A stretch of DNA of 64,000 nt, from the NCBI GenBank assembly GCA_020636225.1, contig JACJYI010000005.1:452001-516000 (forward strand). Direction: 5' to 3'. Position numbers and translations under genes: made by a program. The DNA comes from Lewinellaceae bacterium. Lineage in GTDB: Bacteria > Bacteroidota > Bacteroidia > Chitinophagales > Saprospiraceae. The notes under the pieces were generated by a model. The model saw nothing but the letters and a program-made list of their open reading frames with translations, was not told the DNA's origin and made no database searches. Shown piece after piece: positions 36,946-46,278 of the stretch. Position 1 is the stretch's first letter. Each line of letters begins with the position of its first letter.

Positions 36946-37572
36946 TCAGCCGCCGTGATCCTCGCTTCGGTCGGACCGCCCTGCGGGTCGACCGGATGAT
37001 GCGGTCGCCAGTCGTTTCCTGATCCGGGAGAGGGACTCGGGCTTGACCCCCAGGTAGCTGGCCAGGTGATATTGGGGAATGCGATGGATGAGGTCCGGTC
37101 GGATCTCCATGAGATGGAGATAGCGCTCTTCCGGGCTTTTGGTGACAAAGGCGGACAGCCATTCCTGGTGCCGGCCGAAATGGGATTGCATGGATTGCTG
37201 GCAGATCGAGCCAAAGCCGGGAAATTCCCTGACCAGCTCCTGCTCGTTGTCGTAGGTCAGGACAGAGAGCGTACAATCCTCCAGGCAATCCAGGAAGTGC
37301 GTCGAGGGGACCTGGCGATTGTAGCTGTCCAGCGCGGCGGCCGATTGTTGCTCCGTGAAGAAATCGCTGGTCCGTTCTTCCCCGTCCACCAGATAGTAGG
37401 CCCGGACACATCCCTGGATGACGAAGTAGGCCTCCCGGGCGACCTCTCCCTCGCGCAGCAGCACGGTTCCTTTGGGGAACGTCATCACCGGGATCCGTTG
37501 GCTGATCGCCTGCAAGTCGGCTTCGCTCAGCGTGTGGGTAGCATCGTTCAGTTCTGTGTGTCGCCGGGTCAT
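36946..37572 (-). CDS. Crp/Fnr-family transcriptional regulator
   Basis: A 208-residue regulator. Residues ~20-115 form a cNMP-binding-type beta-roll (FPKGTVLLREGEVAREAYFV, then ERTSDFFTEQ), and the C-terminus carries a helix-turn-helix (IPQYHLASYLGVKPESLSRI). The RxS phosphate-binding residues of true cAMP receptors are not evident, so another ligand or none is likely, as for many Bacteroidota members of this group. The start at 37572 gives MTRRHTELNDATHTLSEADL; a long upstream open frame is noncoding in character. It converges with the DUF4386 gene and is 179 bp from the next minus-strand gene. Confidence 0.88.
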   Translation of the reverse strand: MTRRHTELNDATHTLSEADLQAISQRIPVMTFPKGTVLLREGEVAREAYFVIQGCVRAYYLVDGEERTSDFFTEQQSAAALDSYNRQVPSTHFLDCLEDCTLSVLTYDNEQELVREFPGFGSICQQSMQSHFGRHQEWLSAFVTKSPEERYLHLMEIRPDLIHRIPQYHLASYLGVKPESLSRIRKRLATASSGRPAGRSDRSEDHGG

Positions 37573-37751
37573 GACATCTGGATAAACACTCCAGGTTGGA
37601 AGATGATCTGCTCCAAAGACCGACCGGTCTTCCAGGAGGATATCCCCGAAAATAGGCCTTTTTCGGGACTTGGCCCGTCCGGACAGCTGGCAGGGGGGGC
37701 AGTAGGGACAGGCCCCTGGCTTGCCCGAGAGTCCGGGTATTGTCCGATGGA

Positions 37752-38138
37752 TCAGGCCGTTGCAGGACGCCAATCCGCCCGGATGACCAGGAAACTGATG
37801 GCCAGAAAGGGCAGGGTGGACCCTACCTGCCAGAGGTTCTGGCTGAGGATGCCGGCCAGCAGGATGATCACCATCAACAGTCCCAGCCCCAGGATGGCCG
37901 CCAGCCTCCACCATCGGGACGGGGTGCGCTGTAAGAGGGTGACCAGCAAGACGATCTGTGAGGCGAGCGGAATGAGGATCAGGGGGTGCAGGGTCGATCC
38001 TGGATCGCTGAACAGCTTGAGCAGGACCTCTCCTTCTGCCTGGAACAGGAACGCGTGCTGATCCGGTCCCCAGGCCATGTATCCGATCAGCGATGTGAGG
38101 ATCAGGAAAAGGGTGGCCCATGTTTGTCGTCGTCTCAT
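37752..38138 (-). CDS. Small four-helix membrane protein
   Basis: A 128-residue protein starting MRRRQTWATLFLILTSLIGY, with about four hydrophobic segments (approximately 8-25, 51-68, 78-98, 103-120). No motif identifies a function. It lies upstream of the Crp-type regulator in the same orientation. Longer in-frame starts exist but add polar sequence before the first helix. Confidence 0.65.
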   Translation of the reverse strand: MRRRQTWATLFLILTSLIGYMAWGPDQHAFLFQAEGEVLLKLFSDPGSTLHPLILIPLASQIVLLVTLLQRTPSRWWRLAAILGLGLLMVIILLAGILSQNLWQVGSTLPFLAISFLVIRADWRPATA

Positions 38139-38326
38139 AGGGCATATCAATTCGGGGATAAACATAACTATTGATCCGGTGGATTGCATGCCATCGGTTT
38201 CGTCATGGAGGGAAGCCAGAGGGGAGGGGTTGCCCGTCATCTTGTCTGGAAGGATACTCGTGCCGGATCAGGGAGGTGACCGGACAAGGGGCGCAATGTC
38301 TATCTTGAGGAGCCAATACGCCGACA

Positions 38327-40214
38327 TTGAGACAGCTTGCATGCCTTTTGATCCTGTGTTGCCTGGCCATCGCGACCGCCGGGGCGGGTGATCCGACCGC
38401 CGCATCGGTCCGGATCCCGGATGGCCTGCACGGCCAGTCATTCGGGGTGCAGTGGTATCGGGTGGATACCACGGTTTTCATCAATGGACAGGAGCCTGAG
38501 GCCAGGGACCAGTTTCTCCGGCTACTGGAGGCCGAGTGGGAGCGACGACCGGATCCTGTTCTCCGCCAGGTGGCAGATCTGATCCGGTTCAGGCTCCAGC
38601 TGATATCCGGCAGCGAGCCAGGGGAGATCATCGGGCGCATGGAAGCCTGGATGGTCGAGCAAAGTGGCCCGGATGTGGCGTCGCTCCAGGCAGTGGCCCA
38701 TCAGATGATGGCCGAGCATTATTGGAAACAAAAGGACTTTTCTGCCGGGCTGGAGCATTATATCCGGGCCTATTCCCTGTACCGGGGCTTGGATCCGGCC
38801 AGGTTCCCGATGAAATCCCAATACCTCTACGACTACGCCAGTCAGTACTACCATTTCAGGGATTTCCGGACGGTCAAGGATCTCTTGCTGGAGATGTGGC
38901 AAACGATCCCGTTGGCGTATGTCGAGAACAAGGTGACCAGCCTGAATACCCTCGGCTTGTGTTATGGCCAACTGGCCCAGTATGATTCATCCGGATATTA
39001 TTTCCAGCGTGGCCTCGATTTCATTTCCGCTCCCAGGGAGCATGTATGGAAAGGGATCATCCAGGGGAACCTGGCCATGAACCTGATCCAGCAGGAGAGA
39101 TATGAAGAAGCCGTTCCCCTTCTGGAGGCCAATATTGTCTCCAGCCGGGACAGGGGGGCCATGGCCGACCTGGCCTTATCCCTGGTGGGATTGGGGGAGA
39201 TCCGATTGCACCAGGAGAGGCCGCGTGAAGCATTGGAGCTCATCCAGGAGGGATATGATATCCTGGAGTCCAGGAACAAGTTCAAAAGCCCTGTCTTCCA
39301 GTCCAGGGTATTCGTTCCCCTGGGCAAGGCCCTGATGGCCAATGGTCGGGCAGAGGAGGCCTTCCGATTCCTGGACCTGGGCCGCATCGCCCGGGACAGT
39401 GTGGAGACGCAACGGAATACCCTGTTCCTGTCCGGCGTGCAGCACAAGCTGGAGACCGAACAGCACCTGGCCGAGATCAGTGAACAGGAGAGAGCCTTGA
39501 AACAGCAGCGCATGATGATCGCCGGTATGGGCATCATTGCCCTTGCCATTTCCATATTTACCCTGGTATTTTTCCGCCAGCGCAACCGGATCGCCAGGGA
39601 AAGGCAGCGAAGTGATCATCTGCTGCTCAACATCCTGCCGGAAGAGGTGGCCCTCAACCTGAAAAAGGAAGGACGGGTCACGGCCCGTCATTATCCATCG
39701 GTCACCATCCTATTTACGGACTTCAAAGGTTTTACCCGGATGGCCGAGCAGTTGAGTGCGGATGACCTGGTCCGGGAGCTGGACCATTATTTCCGTCGAT
39801 TCGATGAGATCACTTCCTCATTTGGATTGGAAAAAATCAAGACCATCGGCGATGCCTATATGGCCGCCAGTGGCCTGCCCACGGAACGACCTGATCATGC
39901 CACTCAGGCGGTAGGCCGCCCTGGCCATCCGGGACATGATGCTGGAGGAGGAACAGGAGCGGACCGCTTCCTGACCCCGGTTTGAGGTTCGGTCTGCAAA
40001 GCGGACCCGTGGTAGCCGGTGTGATCGGTCTGCACAAATTCTCCTACGACATCTGGGGCGACACGGTGAACACCGCGGCTCGCATGGAAAGCTCGGGCGA
40101 GGTCAGCCGGGTCAATATCAGCGCAGCGACCTGGACCTGATCGGCACATCATTCCAATGCCAGTTCAGGGAAAATTCCGCCAAGCAGTCGGGCGAGATCG
40201 GGATGTTTTTGTAG
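38327..40214 (+). pseudogene. TPR-containing class III adenylate/guanylate cyclase, frameshifted
   Basis: Exported TPR sensor (signal-like MRQLACLLILCCLAIATAGA, TPR region about 80-370), one membrane segment (about 398-420) and a class III nucleotide cyclase domain. The first metal Asp is in ILFTDFKGFTRM and the second in TIGDAYMAAS. The reading frame is then lost: the cyclase domain continues in three other segments (AALAIRDMMLEEE; FGLQSGPVVAGV to NTAARMESSGE; LIGTSFQCQFREN), so indels must lie near 39911-39915, 39970-39990 and 40131-40134. The uninterrupted frame stops at 39985 and would make an enzyme without the transition-state Asn/Arg (NTAARME). The start codon is TTG. It is a decayed gene, or local sequence error; the upstream 1.6 kb is intact. 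Confidence 0.8.
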
Positions 40215-40396
40215 AAGGCCGAAAGTCAACAATGAGCGATCAGGTTTGACTGATCCAGCGATCTGATGGAACGTGCCTGATACGCTACGGTGTGATGCTG
40301 TATGTACATTCCATCCGCAAACAGGTTGATTTGGTCAGGTATCGACTGTGAGAAGGATCCTGTAAACTGCATAGACAAATGTCGTATTCGTCACCG

Positions 40397-40604
40397 TCAT
40401 CGGAATGCCCTGGCTCTGGCACCAGCGATGACAGGCCACCCCAAATTCAGGCTGAGGAAATGGCCCAGGAAGCCGAAGCGGATGATACCCAAAATCGGGA
40501 TCGAGGCATGAATTTCCATGGTCAGTTCAAAGACCAGGGCCCCCAGTGCACAGCGGGCCACTCAGTTCTTCACGCCAGCGGGGTTGGAAGTTGATCTGCA
40601 TCAT
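40397..40604 (-). pseudogene. Small broken gene with one frameshift
   Basis: On the minus strand a frame opens MMQINFQPRWREELSG and breaks near 40560; in another frame the sequence continues VARCALGALVFELTMEIHAS to a stop at 40397-40399. Together they read as one ~70-residue protein split by an indel. It starts 18 bp after the stop of the small membrane protein at 40623, as in an operon. I do not recognise the family. The 182 bp between here and the cyclase end show nothing. Confidence 0.4.
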
Positions 40605-40622
40605 GATGACTTACCGGATGGC

Positions 40623-40892
40623 TCAGGGATATTTCCCTACCATCAACTGGATGACCATGGCAGCCAGCCCCAGCACCCAGGGGCCGATGGAGATCCACAG
40701 GGCGGGTCTGATCTGGGCCTTGGCCAGCATCAGGTACAAGGCTCCTCCCCCCATGGCGAGGAATAGCAGGCCGAACACCAGGGTGGTCTGCGGGGCGTAC
40801 TTGGATGTCTGGAGTACGCCGACGACATTCAGCATGTTGCGCGTACCCAGGCCAAGATTCAGGATGGAAAAAAGCCAGATCAGGATCTTCAT
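40623..40892 (-). CDS. Small membrane protein, 89 residues
   Basis: Starts MKILIWLFSILNLGLGTRNM and has three hydrophobic segments (about 3-17, 33-53 and 62-82). Nothing identifies the family. It is followed on the same strand by the frameshifted small gene, suggesting a two-gene unit. The open frame extends upstream of 40892, but the extension is not hydrophobic or protein-like. Confidence 0.6.
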   Translation of the reverse strand: MKILIWLFSILNLGLGTRNMLNVVGVLQTSKYAPQTTLVFGLLFLAMGGGALYLMLAKAQIRPALWISIGPWVLGLAAMVIQLMVGKYP

Positions 40893-41014
40893 GTCAGGAT
40901 GGATGAGCCAGGGAAGTGGTCGGATGCCGGGACAGCCTGGGGCAGGCACGACATTTCCCGAAACAAGATAACACGACCCTGTGCATACCTGGACAGCCAT
41001 GGATGGTATTTCGA

Positions 41015-41896
41015 TCAAGTGGTGATCGAGGTCTGTCCGGTCTCCAGGCGGTAGCCAACGCCATGCACAGCGACGATGGACACGGTGGGATCTCCTGCCA
41101 GTTTTTTCCGCAACCGGGAGACGAACATGTCCAGGCTGCGTCCCACCAGCACCCCCTCATCGGCCCACACCTTTTGGAGGATCTCGTCTCTCTGCAGGAC
41201 CTGATCCGGATGCCGGGCAAAGAAGGCCAGCAACTTGGCTTCGCGGTAGGTGAGGTGTTGCGGGCCCGTCGGGCTGGTCAGCGTCTGGCTGGCCAGGTCC
41301 AGTGACGACCCGCCGAGGGTGAGGTGGTCATGGGCCAGATCCTCCCGGGGTGATTTGCCAGGCCACAGGAAGATCAGGCCGGTGGCCAGCCCGCCACCCA
41401 GCAACAGCCACAGCCACCAGGGAAACGATCCGGTTGGATCGGCTTGTTCGGGTCCGATGGCCAGGAAGGTCACCTCGATGAAATGGCATTCCTCGGAAAA
41501 CGCTCGTCCACTGCAAGGCACCAGGCTGTCCTGCAGCCAATCCAGCTGGTGATAGCCCAGGTCGATCACGTCGTCGGCACATCGACGCACTGCTACTTCG
41601 TAGGGGGCGGTGATCCCATGGCGGTCCAGCGCTTGCTGGAGCAAGCCGGGCAAGACCTCGTAGGCAAAGGGTTGGTCCAGCCGGACACGCCACACCATGG
41701 GCGCGGTTTGTTCCACTGCGGCGATCCGGCTTTCCTCGTCACCGGCCTGACGCAAGAGGCCGTCAGCCATCTTCCGCAAGGCCAGGTTGACCTGTTCCGG
41801 TCGGATCGAGTCCATCCGGGCGGACTGACCACGCACAATGACCGGCAGGACCAGGGCCAGCAATAGCATGACCCCCAGGCGAAGGATTGCATTCAT
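41015..41896 (-). CDS. Membrane-anchored winged-helix regulator with periplasmic N-terminus
   Basis: A 293-residue protein with an unusual order: a signal peptide (MNAILRLGVMLLLALVLPVI), a periplasmic domain (about 25-158), one membrane helix (about 160-178, PWWLWLLLGGGLATGLIFLW) and, on the cytoplasmic side, an OmpR/PhoB-type winged helix (about 190-285) with LTYREAKLLAFFARHPDQVL, SLDMFVSRLRKKL and a GVGYRLE end. There is no receiver domain. It resembles ToxR-type one-component signalling but with the DNA-binding domain at the C-terminus. It probably senses an envelope signal and acts on DNA directly. Four Cys in the sensor part (RRCADDV, VPCSG, EECH) could be redox-active. Confidence 0.85.
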   Translation of the reverse strand: MNAILRLGVMLLLALVLPVIVRGQSARMDSIRPEQVNLALRKMADGLLRQAGDEESRIAAVEQTAPMVWRVRLDQPFAYEVLPGLLQQALDRHGITAPYEVAVRRCADDVIDLGYHQLDWLQDSLVPCSGRAFSEECHFIEVTFLAIGPEQADPTGSFPWWLWLLLGGGLATGLIFLWPGKSPREDLAHDHLTLGGSSLDLASQTLTSPTGPQHLTYREAKLLAFFARHPDQVLQRDEILQKVWADEGVLVGRSLDMFVSRLRKKLAGDPTVSIVAVHGVGYRLETGQTSITT

Positions 41897-41920
41897 GCCC
41901 TAAACATACGATGTTGTGTC

Positions 41921-42979
41921 CTAGCAGCCATCCAGGATCTCGGTAGCATAGATGACCTGGCCATCGACTGCAATGGCCATGACCGCGCGTTCCGAGGTGG
42001 AGGCCCGGATCAGCGTCCAGGTCACTCCCTGATCCACGGAGCGAAACAGGCCGTTGCTGGAGCTGCAGTACAGTGTGTCACCGCTGGCCTGCAGGTCATA
42101 GATCCGTTGGCCGAGAACCCGATCACGGTCGAGCATCTCCCAGGTCAGGCCGAGGTCGGACGACCGTCGCAGCCTGGCAGCCATCTGGACGGGGTCTTGC
42201 TGGTCGCGATCCCGATTCCCGCCACCCATGCTGAACGCATAGACATCCCTGCCGACACGGGTGGTCTGCCTGCTGCGTCCGTCTTCGGTCAGCACCCAGG
42301 TCCAGTGATCGCCGCCATCGTCCGACCGCAGGACGCCGATCTCTCCGGCGCCAAGCAGTATGCCATCCACTTCAATGAGGCTCAGGACCATGCCCTGGGT
42401 AAAGACCTTGCCCCATTGGTTGCCACCATACACGGACCGATAGATGCCATCATGGGCTGTGGCAAACCGAGCCCCAGTCCTGGTGGTCAGGGTGGCATTG
42501 ATCTCCTTGCGGGGCAGGTCCTGATGGGTCGGTTGCCACAGACCGCTACCAGGTAGGTAATGAAAGAAATGGCTGGGAAGGCTTTGGACGATCGGGCCAT
42601 CCTGATCAGGGATGATGCGGATGATGTGTTGCCGGTCAAGGACGTCCAGGAGATGTTCCTTCTGCCATACCGGGGCGGCAGGCCGAGGGATCCGGTTGAC
42701 ATAGAGTCCGTTGTAGGTGCCCAGGTAGACTTTTCCATCCCTGGCGTAGACGGTGGTCGGGGCCTTGTCATAGGGCAATCCGACCGATATGTCCTGCCAG
42801 GTGCTTCCACCGTCCCGCGACTGGAAGATCACATTCGATGCGACTGGAGTATTGGATGTCCTTTCGGACAGGGCAGTCAGTTGTGCCGATCCGGTCGTGG
42901 TGGGATTCCGGGTTTCGGATTGCTGGCAAGCCGTGGCATAGAAGGCAAGCAGGATGATCAACGGGAGTCGTAAGAACAT
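41921..42979 (-). CDS. BNR/Asp-box beta-propeller lipoprotein
   Basis: A 352-residue lipoprotein with signal MFLRLPLIILLAFYATA then Cys18. It carries about six Asp-box-like repeats (SRDGGSTWQDI, YGGNQWGKV, SDDGGDHWTWV, SSDLGLTWEM, SVDQGVTWTLI), the pattern of sialidase/VPS10-type propellers, but no catalytic residues of a sialidase can be placed. It starts 58 bp upstream of nothing else; the winged-helix regulator gene follows its stop by 24 bp on the same strand, so the two may be cotranscribed. It is probably a surface-exposed binding protein. Confidence 0.82.
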   Translation of the reverse strand: MFLRLPLIILLAFYATACQQSETRNPTTTGSAQLTALSERTSNTPVASNVIFQSRDGGSTWQDISVGLPYDKAPTTVYARDGKVYLGTYNGLYVNRIPRPAAPVWQKEHLLDVLDRQHIIRIIPDQDGPIVQSLPSHFFHYLPGSGLWQPTHQDLPRKEINATLTTRTGARFATAHDGIYRSVYGGNQWGKVFTQGMVLSLIEVDGILLGAGEIGVLRSDDGGDHWTWVLTEDGRSRQTTRVGRDVYAFSMGGGNRDRDQQDPVQMAARLRRSSDLGLTWEMLDRDRVLGQRIYDLQASGDTLYCSSSNGLFRSVDQGVTWTLIRASTSERAVMAIAVDGQVIYATEILDGC

Positions 42980-43137
42980 GGTGATGTGGATTTGATGAAG
43001 GAATGGAACAAACCTAGAGCAAGGCCAGATGGCAGGCAAATCCTGGCGGTAAAAGGATGTCACGGAAATGTAAAAGTGGGTCAAGCATCCAAGAACAGTA
43101 TTGATCCGGGTATGGTCGAGGCAGATGGAAGACCCCG

Positions 43138-43407
43138 TCAATGGATGATCAACCGGTGGGCCAGGCCATTCCCATGAAGGACATACATGCCCGGGGGCTG
43201 CCCGGCAATGTCCAGCCGATTGGTCCCTGTCACCAATGGAAAGAACCGGATCGGTTGCCCCATGACGTTCAAGAGCATCAGGCGGAATGGTTGGTCGGTT
43301 TGCACGGTCAACCCGGATAGTGCCGACAGGTCGGTGAGGAATGGTGTTGAATCGATCAGGACTAAGTCCTGAACAATCGAGGAGACGGCTATATGTGATG
43401 TTATCGC
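43138..43407 (-). pseudogene. T9SS type A sorting-tail remnant, in frame after a stop
   Basis: Directly after the TAA of the gene at 43408 the same frame stays open for 89 codons and ends in a sequence shaped like a type A T9SS sorting domain: LTVQTDQPFRLMLLNVMGQP, then a TNRLDIAGQPPGMYVLHGN strand pair and RLIIH before TGA. It has no start or signal of its own. Either the TAA is a nonsense mutation that cut the tail off the exported protein, or this is what is left of another secreted-protein gene. Confidence 0.5.
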
Positions 43408-44106
43408 TTACCGATATTCAATGGTCCATGCCTTCTCCTGCTGGATCAATCCCGGTGTGCCATCCTCATTGGCAAAGCGGATGATCCGGTAGACCGGGTT
43501 GCCGCAGGTATCCCGGATGGTTTCGTACGTCAGCCACGGTTCTTCATAGTAGGGTTGGATCGAGAAGAGTTCATCGAAATAGGGCTGATGATGAAAGGGA
43601 AAGGTGAGGTTCCGGTAGTGGTCGTTCAGGATGATCTCCTGGGACTCGACCTGCCCGGAATCGGGATTGTAGGCCGTCTGGACCAGGGTGTCCTTCCGGG
43701 TTTCGTAGTAACGATCGGCAGCACCGGCGATATAATGCTCATAGGCCTTGACCAGCTGGCCGGACTCATCATAGGAGAATGTCTTCCGGTAGGTGAATCC
43801 GCCCTGGAAGAGGATCTCCACCAACCTGTCGTATTCATAATAGAGTTTCGCAGACCGGGTATTCCCCCGGTCGGGATCGAATGTCATTCGGGTGATTCGT
43901 CCGTCGGTGAAGAAGTAGGTCCAGGAGTTGTGCGGGGGTCTTTTCTGGAAGAGTTCGGAATCCAGGTCGGTCATCTCCAGGTCGGCCACATAGCCCATCT
44001 GGTAGTACACGGATGCGATCCGGCAGGGAATGCTGTCCGATTGGGCTTGCAGGACGGATAAACCCGCCAGGAAGAAACAGGAGAGGATCAGATGGATGGA
44101 TCTCAT
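43408..44106 (-). CDS. Exported protein with YD-like beta repeats
   Basis: A 232-residue protein with signal peptide MRSIHLILSCFFLAGLSVLQ. Residues ~55-150 have 'Y.YD..G.LV'-like beta-hairpin repeats (KLYYEYDRLVEI, KTFSYDESGQLVKAYEHY) akin to RHS/YD strands, a style common in Bacteroidota exported proteins. It lacks a sorting tail, but an in-frame open stretch with tail character follows the stop codon (see 43138). No function can be given. Confidence 0.7.
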   Translation of the reverse strand: MRSIHLILSCFFLAGLSVLQAQSDSIPCRIASVYYQMGYVADLEMTDLDSELFQKRPPHNSWTYFFTDGRITRMTFDPDRGNTRSAKLYYEYDRLVEILFQGGFTYRKTFSYDESGQLVKAYEHYIAGAADRYYETRKDTLVQTAYNPDSGQVESQEIILNDHYRNLTFPFHHQPYFDELFSIQPYYEEPWLTYETIRDTCGNPVYRIIRFANEDGTPGLIQQEKAWTIEYR

Positions 44107-44159
44107 ATGTCTTCGAAAATACTCCGTTTGGCCATTGGATGGAACGGGTCAGGACCCGG

Positions 44160-44525
44160 TCATGTGGTTCGCAGGATTTTCTCCATTTTCTTGCCCTTGG
44201 CCAGTTCGTCCACCAGCTTGTCGAGATACCTCACTTGCCGGGTGAGGGGAAAGGTGATGTCCTCGACGCGGTATCCGCAGATGACTCCTTTGATCAGGGG
44301 TGCATTCGGGTTCAGGTTGGCCTGTTCGAAGAATTGTTCAAACGTCAGTTTCTGATCGATCGTCCCTTGCAGGGCTTCCTCGTCATAGCCTGTCAGCCAG
44401 CGGATGACCTGATGCAATTCCGCTTTGGTCCGGCCCTTCTTCTCCACCTTGGTCACGTAGTGGGGATAGACGGAGGCAAAGGTCATCCGGGCGATGCGAT
44501 CATCCTGTTCTTTGGTCACGTGCAT
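44160..44525 (-). CDS. DUF2200-family protein
   Basis: A 121-residue cytoplasmic protein matching the DUF2200 family over its whole length, with [20 protein letters not shown], then [20 protein letters not shown], a [20 protein letters not shown] stretch and a Lys-rich C-terminus. The family has no established function. The start at 44525 fits the family; the open frame extends 12 residues upstream without similarity. Confidence 0.9.
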   Translation of the reverse strand: MHVTKEQDDRIARMTFASVYPHYVTKVEKKGRTKAELHQVIRWLTGYDEEALQGTIDQKLTFEQFFEQANLNPNAPLIKGVICGYRVEDITFPLTRQVRYLDKLVDELAKGKKMEKILRTT

Positions 44526-44800
44526 GGTAGGAGAGGCTATCAATAAAGGGATTTGATCCATTCCGGGGAGAAGGAGAAGCGTCTGTCAGCATAGGCTTGA
44601 CCTTCATGCCCAGGTACATCAAGATAGGGATTTTCATCCAAGGGCATCCTGAAAGCATCCTTCAAGAGGAGGGCGTGTGTCCATGTTGTCAGGTCTGACG
44701 GGCAAACATGGTTCGCAACCAGGGACATGACTGGTCCGAATGAATGGCCAGCCACTCGACGAGTATGGCTATTCCAGGGGCCTGTGTTGTTCCCCCCGGA

Positions 44801-45781
44801 CTACCTGGTCAGCTCTACGATCCCGGTCCAACCCTCGCCTTTCCTACTGCCACCATGGCCATAGCCCAGGTAGTGCATGGAGATCCGCTGCCCGTCATGG
44901 ATGTCGATCACGGTCCAGTATTCATACGGATTGTTCTGGTCGGACGAATGCAGGGTGACCACCTGCCCGTCGCGACGGCCTGACCAGGTGCCGAATCCCG
45001 AATCACCGGTGGCGGTGACACCGCCCTGACCATCCTCGGTCAGGGTGAACCGGCAGCGACCGTTCGTCCCGAAGGTGTGGTTCTTCCAGGTGCCCGACCA
45101 GGTACCCCCGATGGGCGGGGTGAAGGTGCCAAGCTCGAAAGGCGCATACTTGTAGAACACATAGTAGGTGTACCCCCGCCACGTCAGAGACAGGAAGAAT
45201 CCACCATCGCGAGCATCCCGTTCGGCACCGATGGAGGTGCGATCGGTGAAGACGAGACCGATCTGCTCGACCTTGTTCACCAGACCGGAATTGCCGACCC
45301 GCTTGTGGATATCATCCCGGGAGGCATAGTGGACCAGATCCTTTCCTGCCAGGCTGATGGTGCCGCCGATCGCTTCGGGCCACACCACACCCGACATGAC
45401 GCTGGCTTTCATGTAGGGGTCAAGCGGGATGGAACAATTTCCGCCTTTTTCGGCATCAATGGCCAGGTTGACCTGCAACCGGTCGTCCTGGTTGATCCGG
45501 GTGGCATCCGGGAAGATGTCCCATTTGAAGTCCGCCCAGGCATAACAGCCCGGCTTGTCCTTCAGGTATAATTTGGCCCGGATATGGCCTCCGGTAGCAT
45601 CCGTCCGTTGGACGTCCCACAGGATGCCGTAAGTCTTGCCTGACCCTGTCTCCCCCCGGGGCATATCGATCAGTGACCAGGAGTTGATCAGGCCGGTGTC
45701 CTGGGAAAAGCCGGGCTGTCCAATGGCCGCCAGGCCGAACAGCAACAGGATCGCGCGAATAGAATTTCGGTAATGTGTCAT
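44801..45781 (-). CDS. Exported protein of unknown function, 326 residues
   Basis: Begins MTHYRNSIRAILLLFGLAAI with a signal-type core. The mature part splits into an N-terminal region (about 30-230) without recognisable motif and a C-terminal ~90-residue beta-domain (GGTWSGTWKNHTFGTNGRC, then GFGTWSGRRDGQVVTLHSSD) of the lipocalin/'W-S-G-T-W' style often found in small secreted proteins. The start at 45781 is chosen because upstream codons are not signal-like. Stands alone between two large gaps. Function unknown. Confidence 0.7.
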   Translation of the reverse strand: MTHYRNSIRAILLLFGLAAIGQPGFSQDTGLINSWSLIDMPRGETGSGKTYGILWDVQRTDATGGHIRAKLYLKDKPGCYAWADFKWDIFPDATRINQDDRLQVNLAIDAEKGGNCSIPLDPYMKASVMSGVVWPEAIGGTISLAGKDLVHYASRDDIHKRVGNSGLVNKVEQIGLVFTDRTSIGAERDARDGGFFLSLTWRGYTYYVFYKYAPFELGTFTPPIGGTWSGTWKNHTFGTNGRCRFTLTEDGQGGVTATGDSGFGTWSGRRDGQVVTLHSSDQNNPYEYWTVIDIHDGQRISMHYLGYGHGGSRKGEGWTGIVELTR

Positions 45782-46278
45782 GGCTGTGAGATTTCGTGAA
45801 GAATGGGTGGCCATGAACCTCACGGGAATCCGCACAGTAGTTCCTGAACGACATGCCGGGAGGTCTTCAGTCAATAGGAAAACGCCCATCAGCCAAGCGC
45901 GGGTTCCGCACTTACCAGGAAGAATGGTTCTGTTTCTCGACAGAATCGTGAATGGTCACGGTGACCTGCGCGTCATGGCACAACCGATGATCTTTGCAGT
46001 GAGCTCTGAATATTTGTACTCTTGCTTAATCATAGTCCTTCAAAGAATCACATTCATCATTGTACAGACAGGATATTCCCCCATGATGCCTTTCACCGAG
46101 GATTTTCACCCATGGCATGGCGTGTGCTGTGGCCTTGTTCATCCTGGGCATCAGGAATTACATGTCCTGTCAAGTAGTGCGTTCCCTGCTCAATGACATC
46201 ATGCTGCAGCTTGCCCGATCATCCGTTTTCAGCAAACTGCAGCATGAGGATACCCTATGGGAATCACCAGGTGCATTT
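45782..46278. other. Gene-free gap
   Basis: 497 bp between two minus-strand genes. Short open frames occur on the plus strand (for example near 46117), but none has a convincing start, signal or family resemblance. No repeats or clear promoter motif seen. Confidence 0.5.

Noticed and set aside
44540..44755. 71-codon open frame upstream of the DUF2200 gene
   Set aside because: No recognisable family or signal and no ribosome-binding context; it could be a remnant, but the evidence is too thin to annotate.
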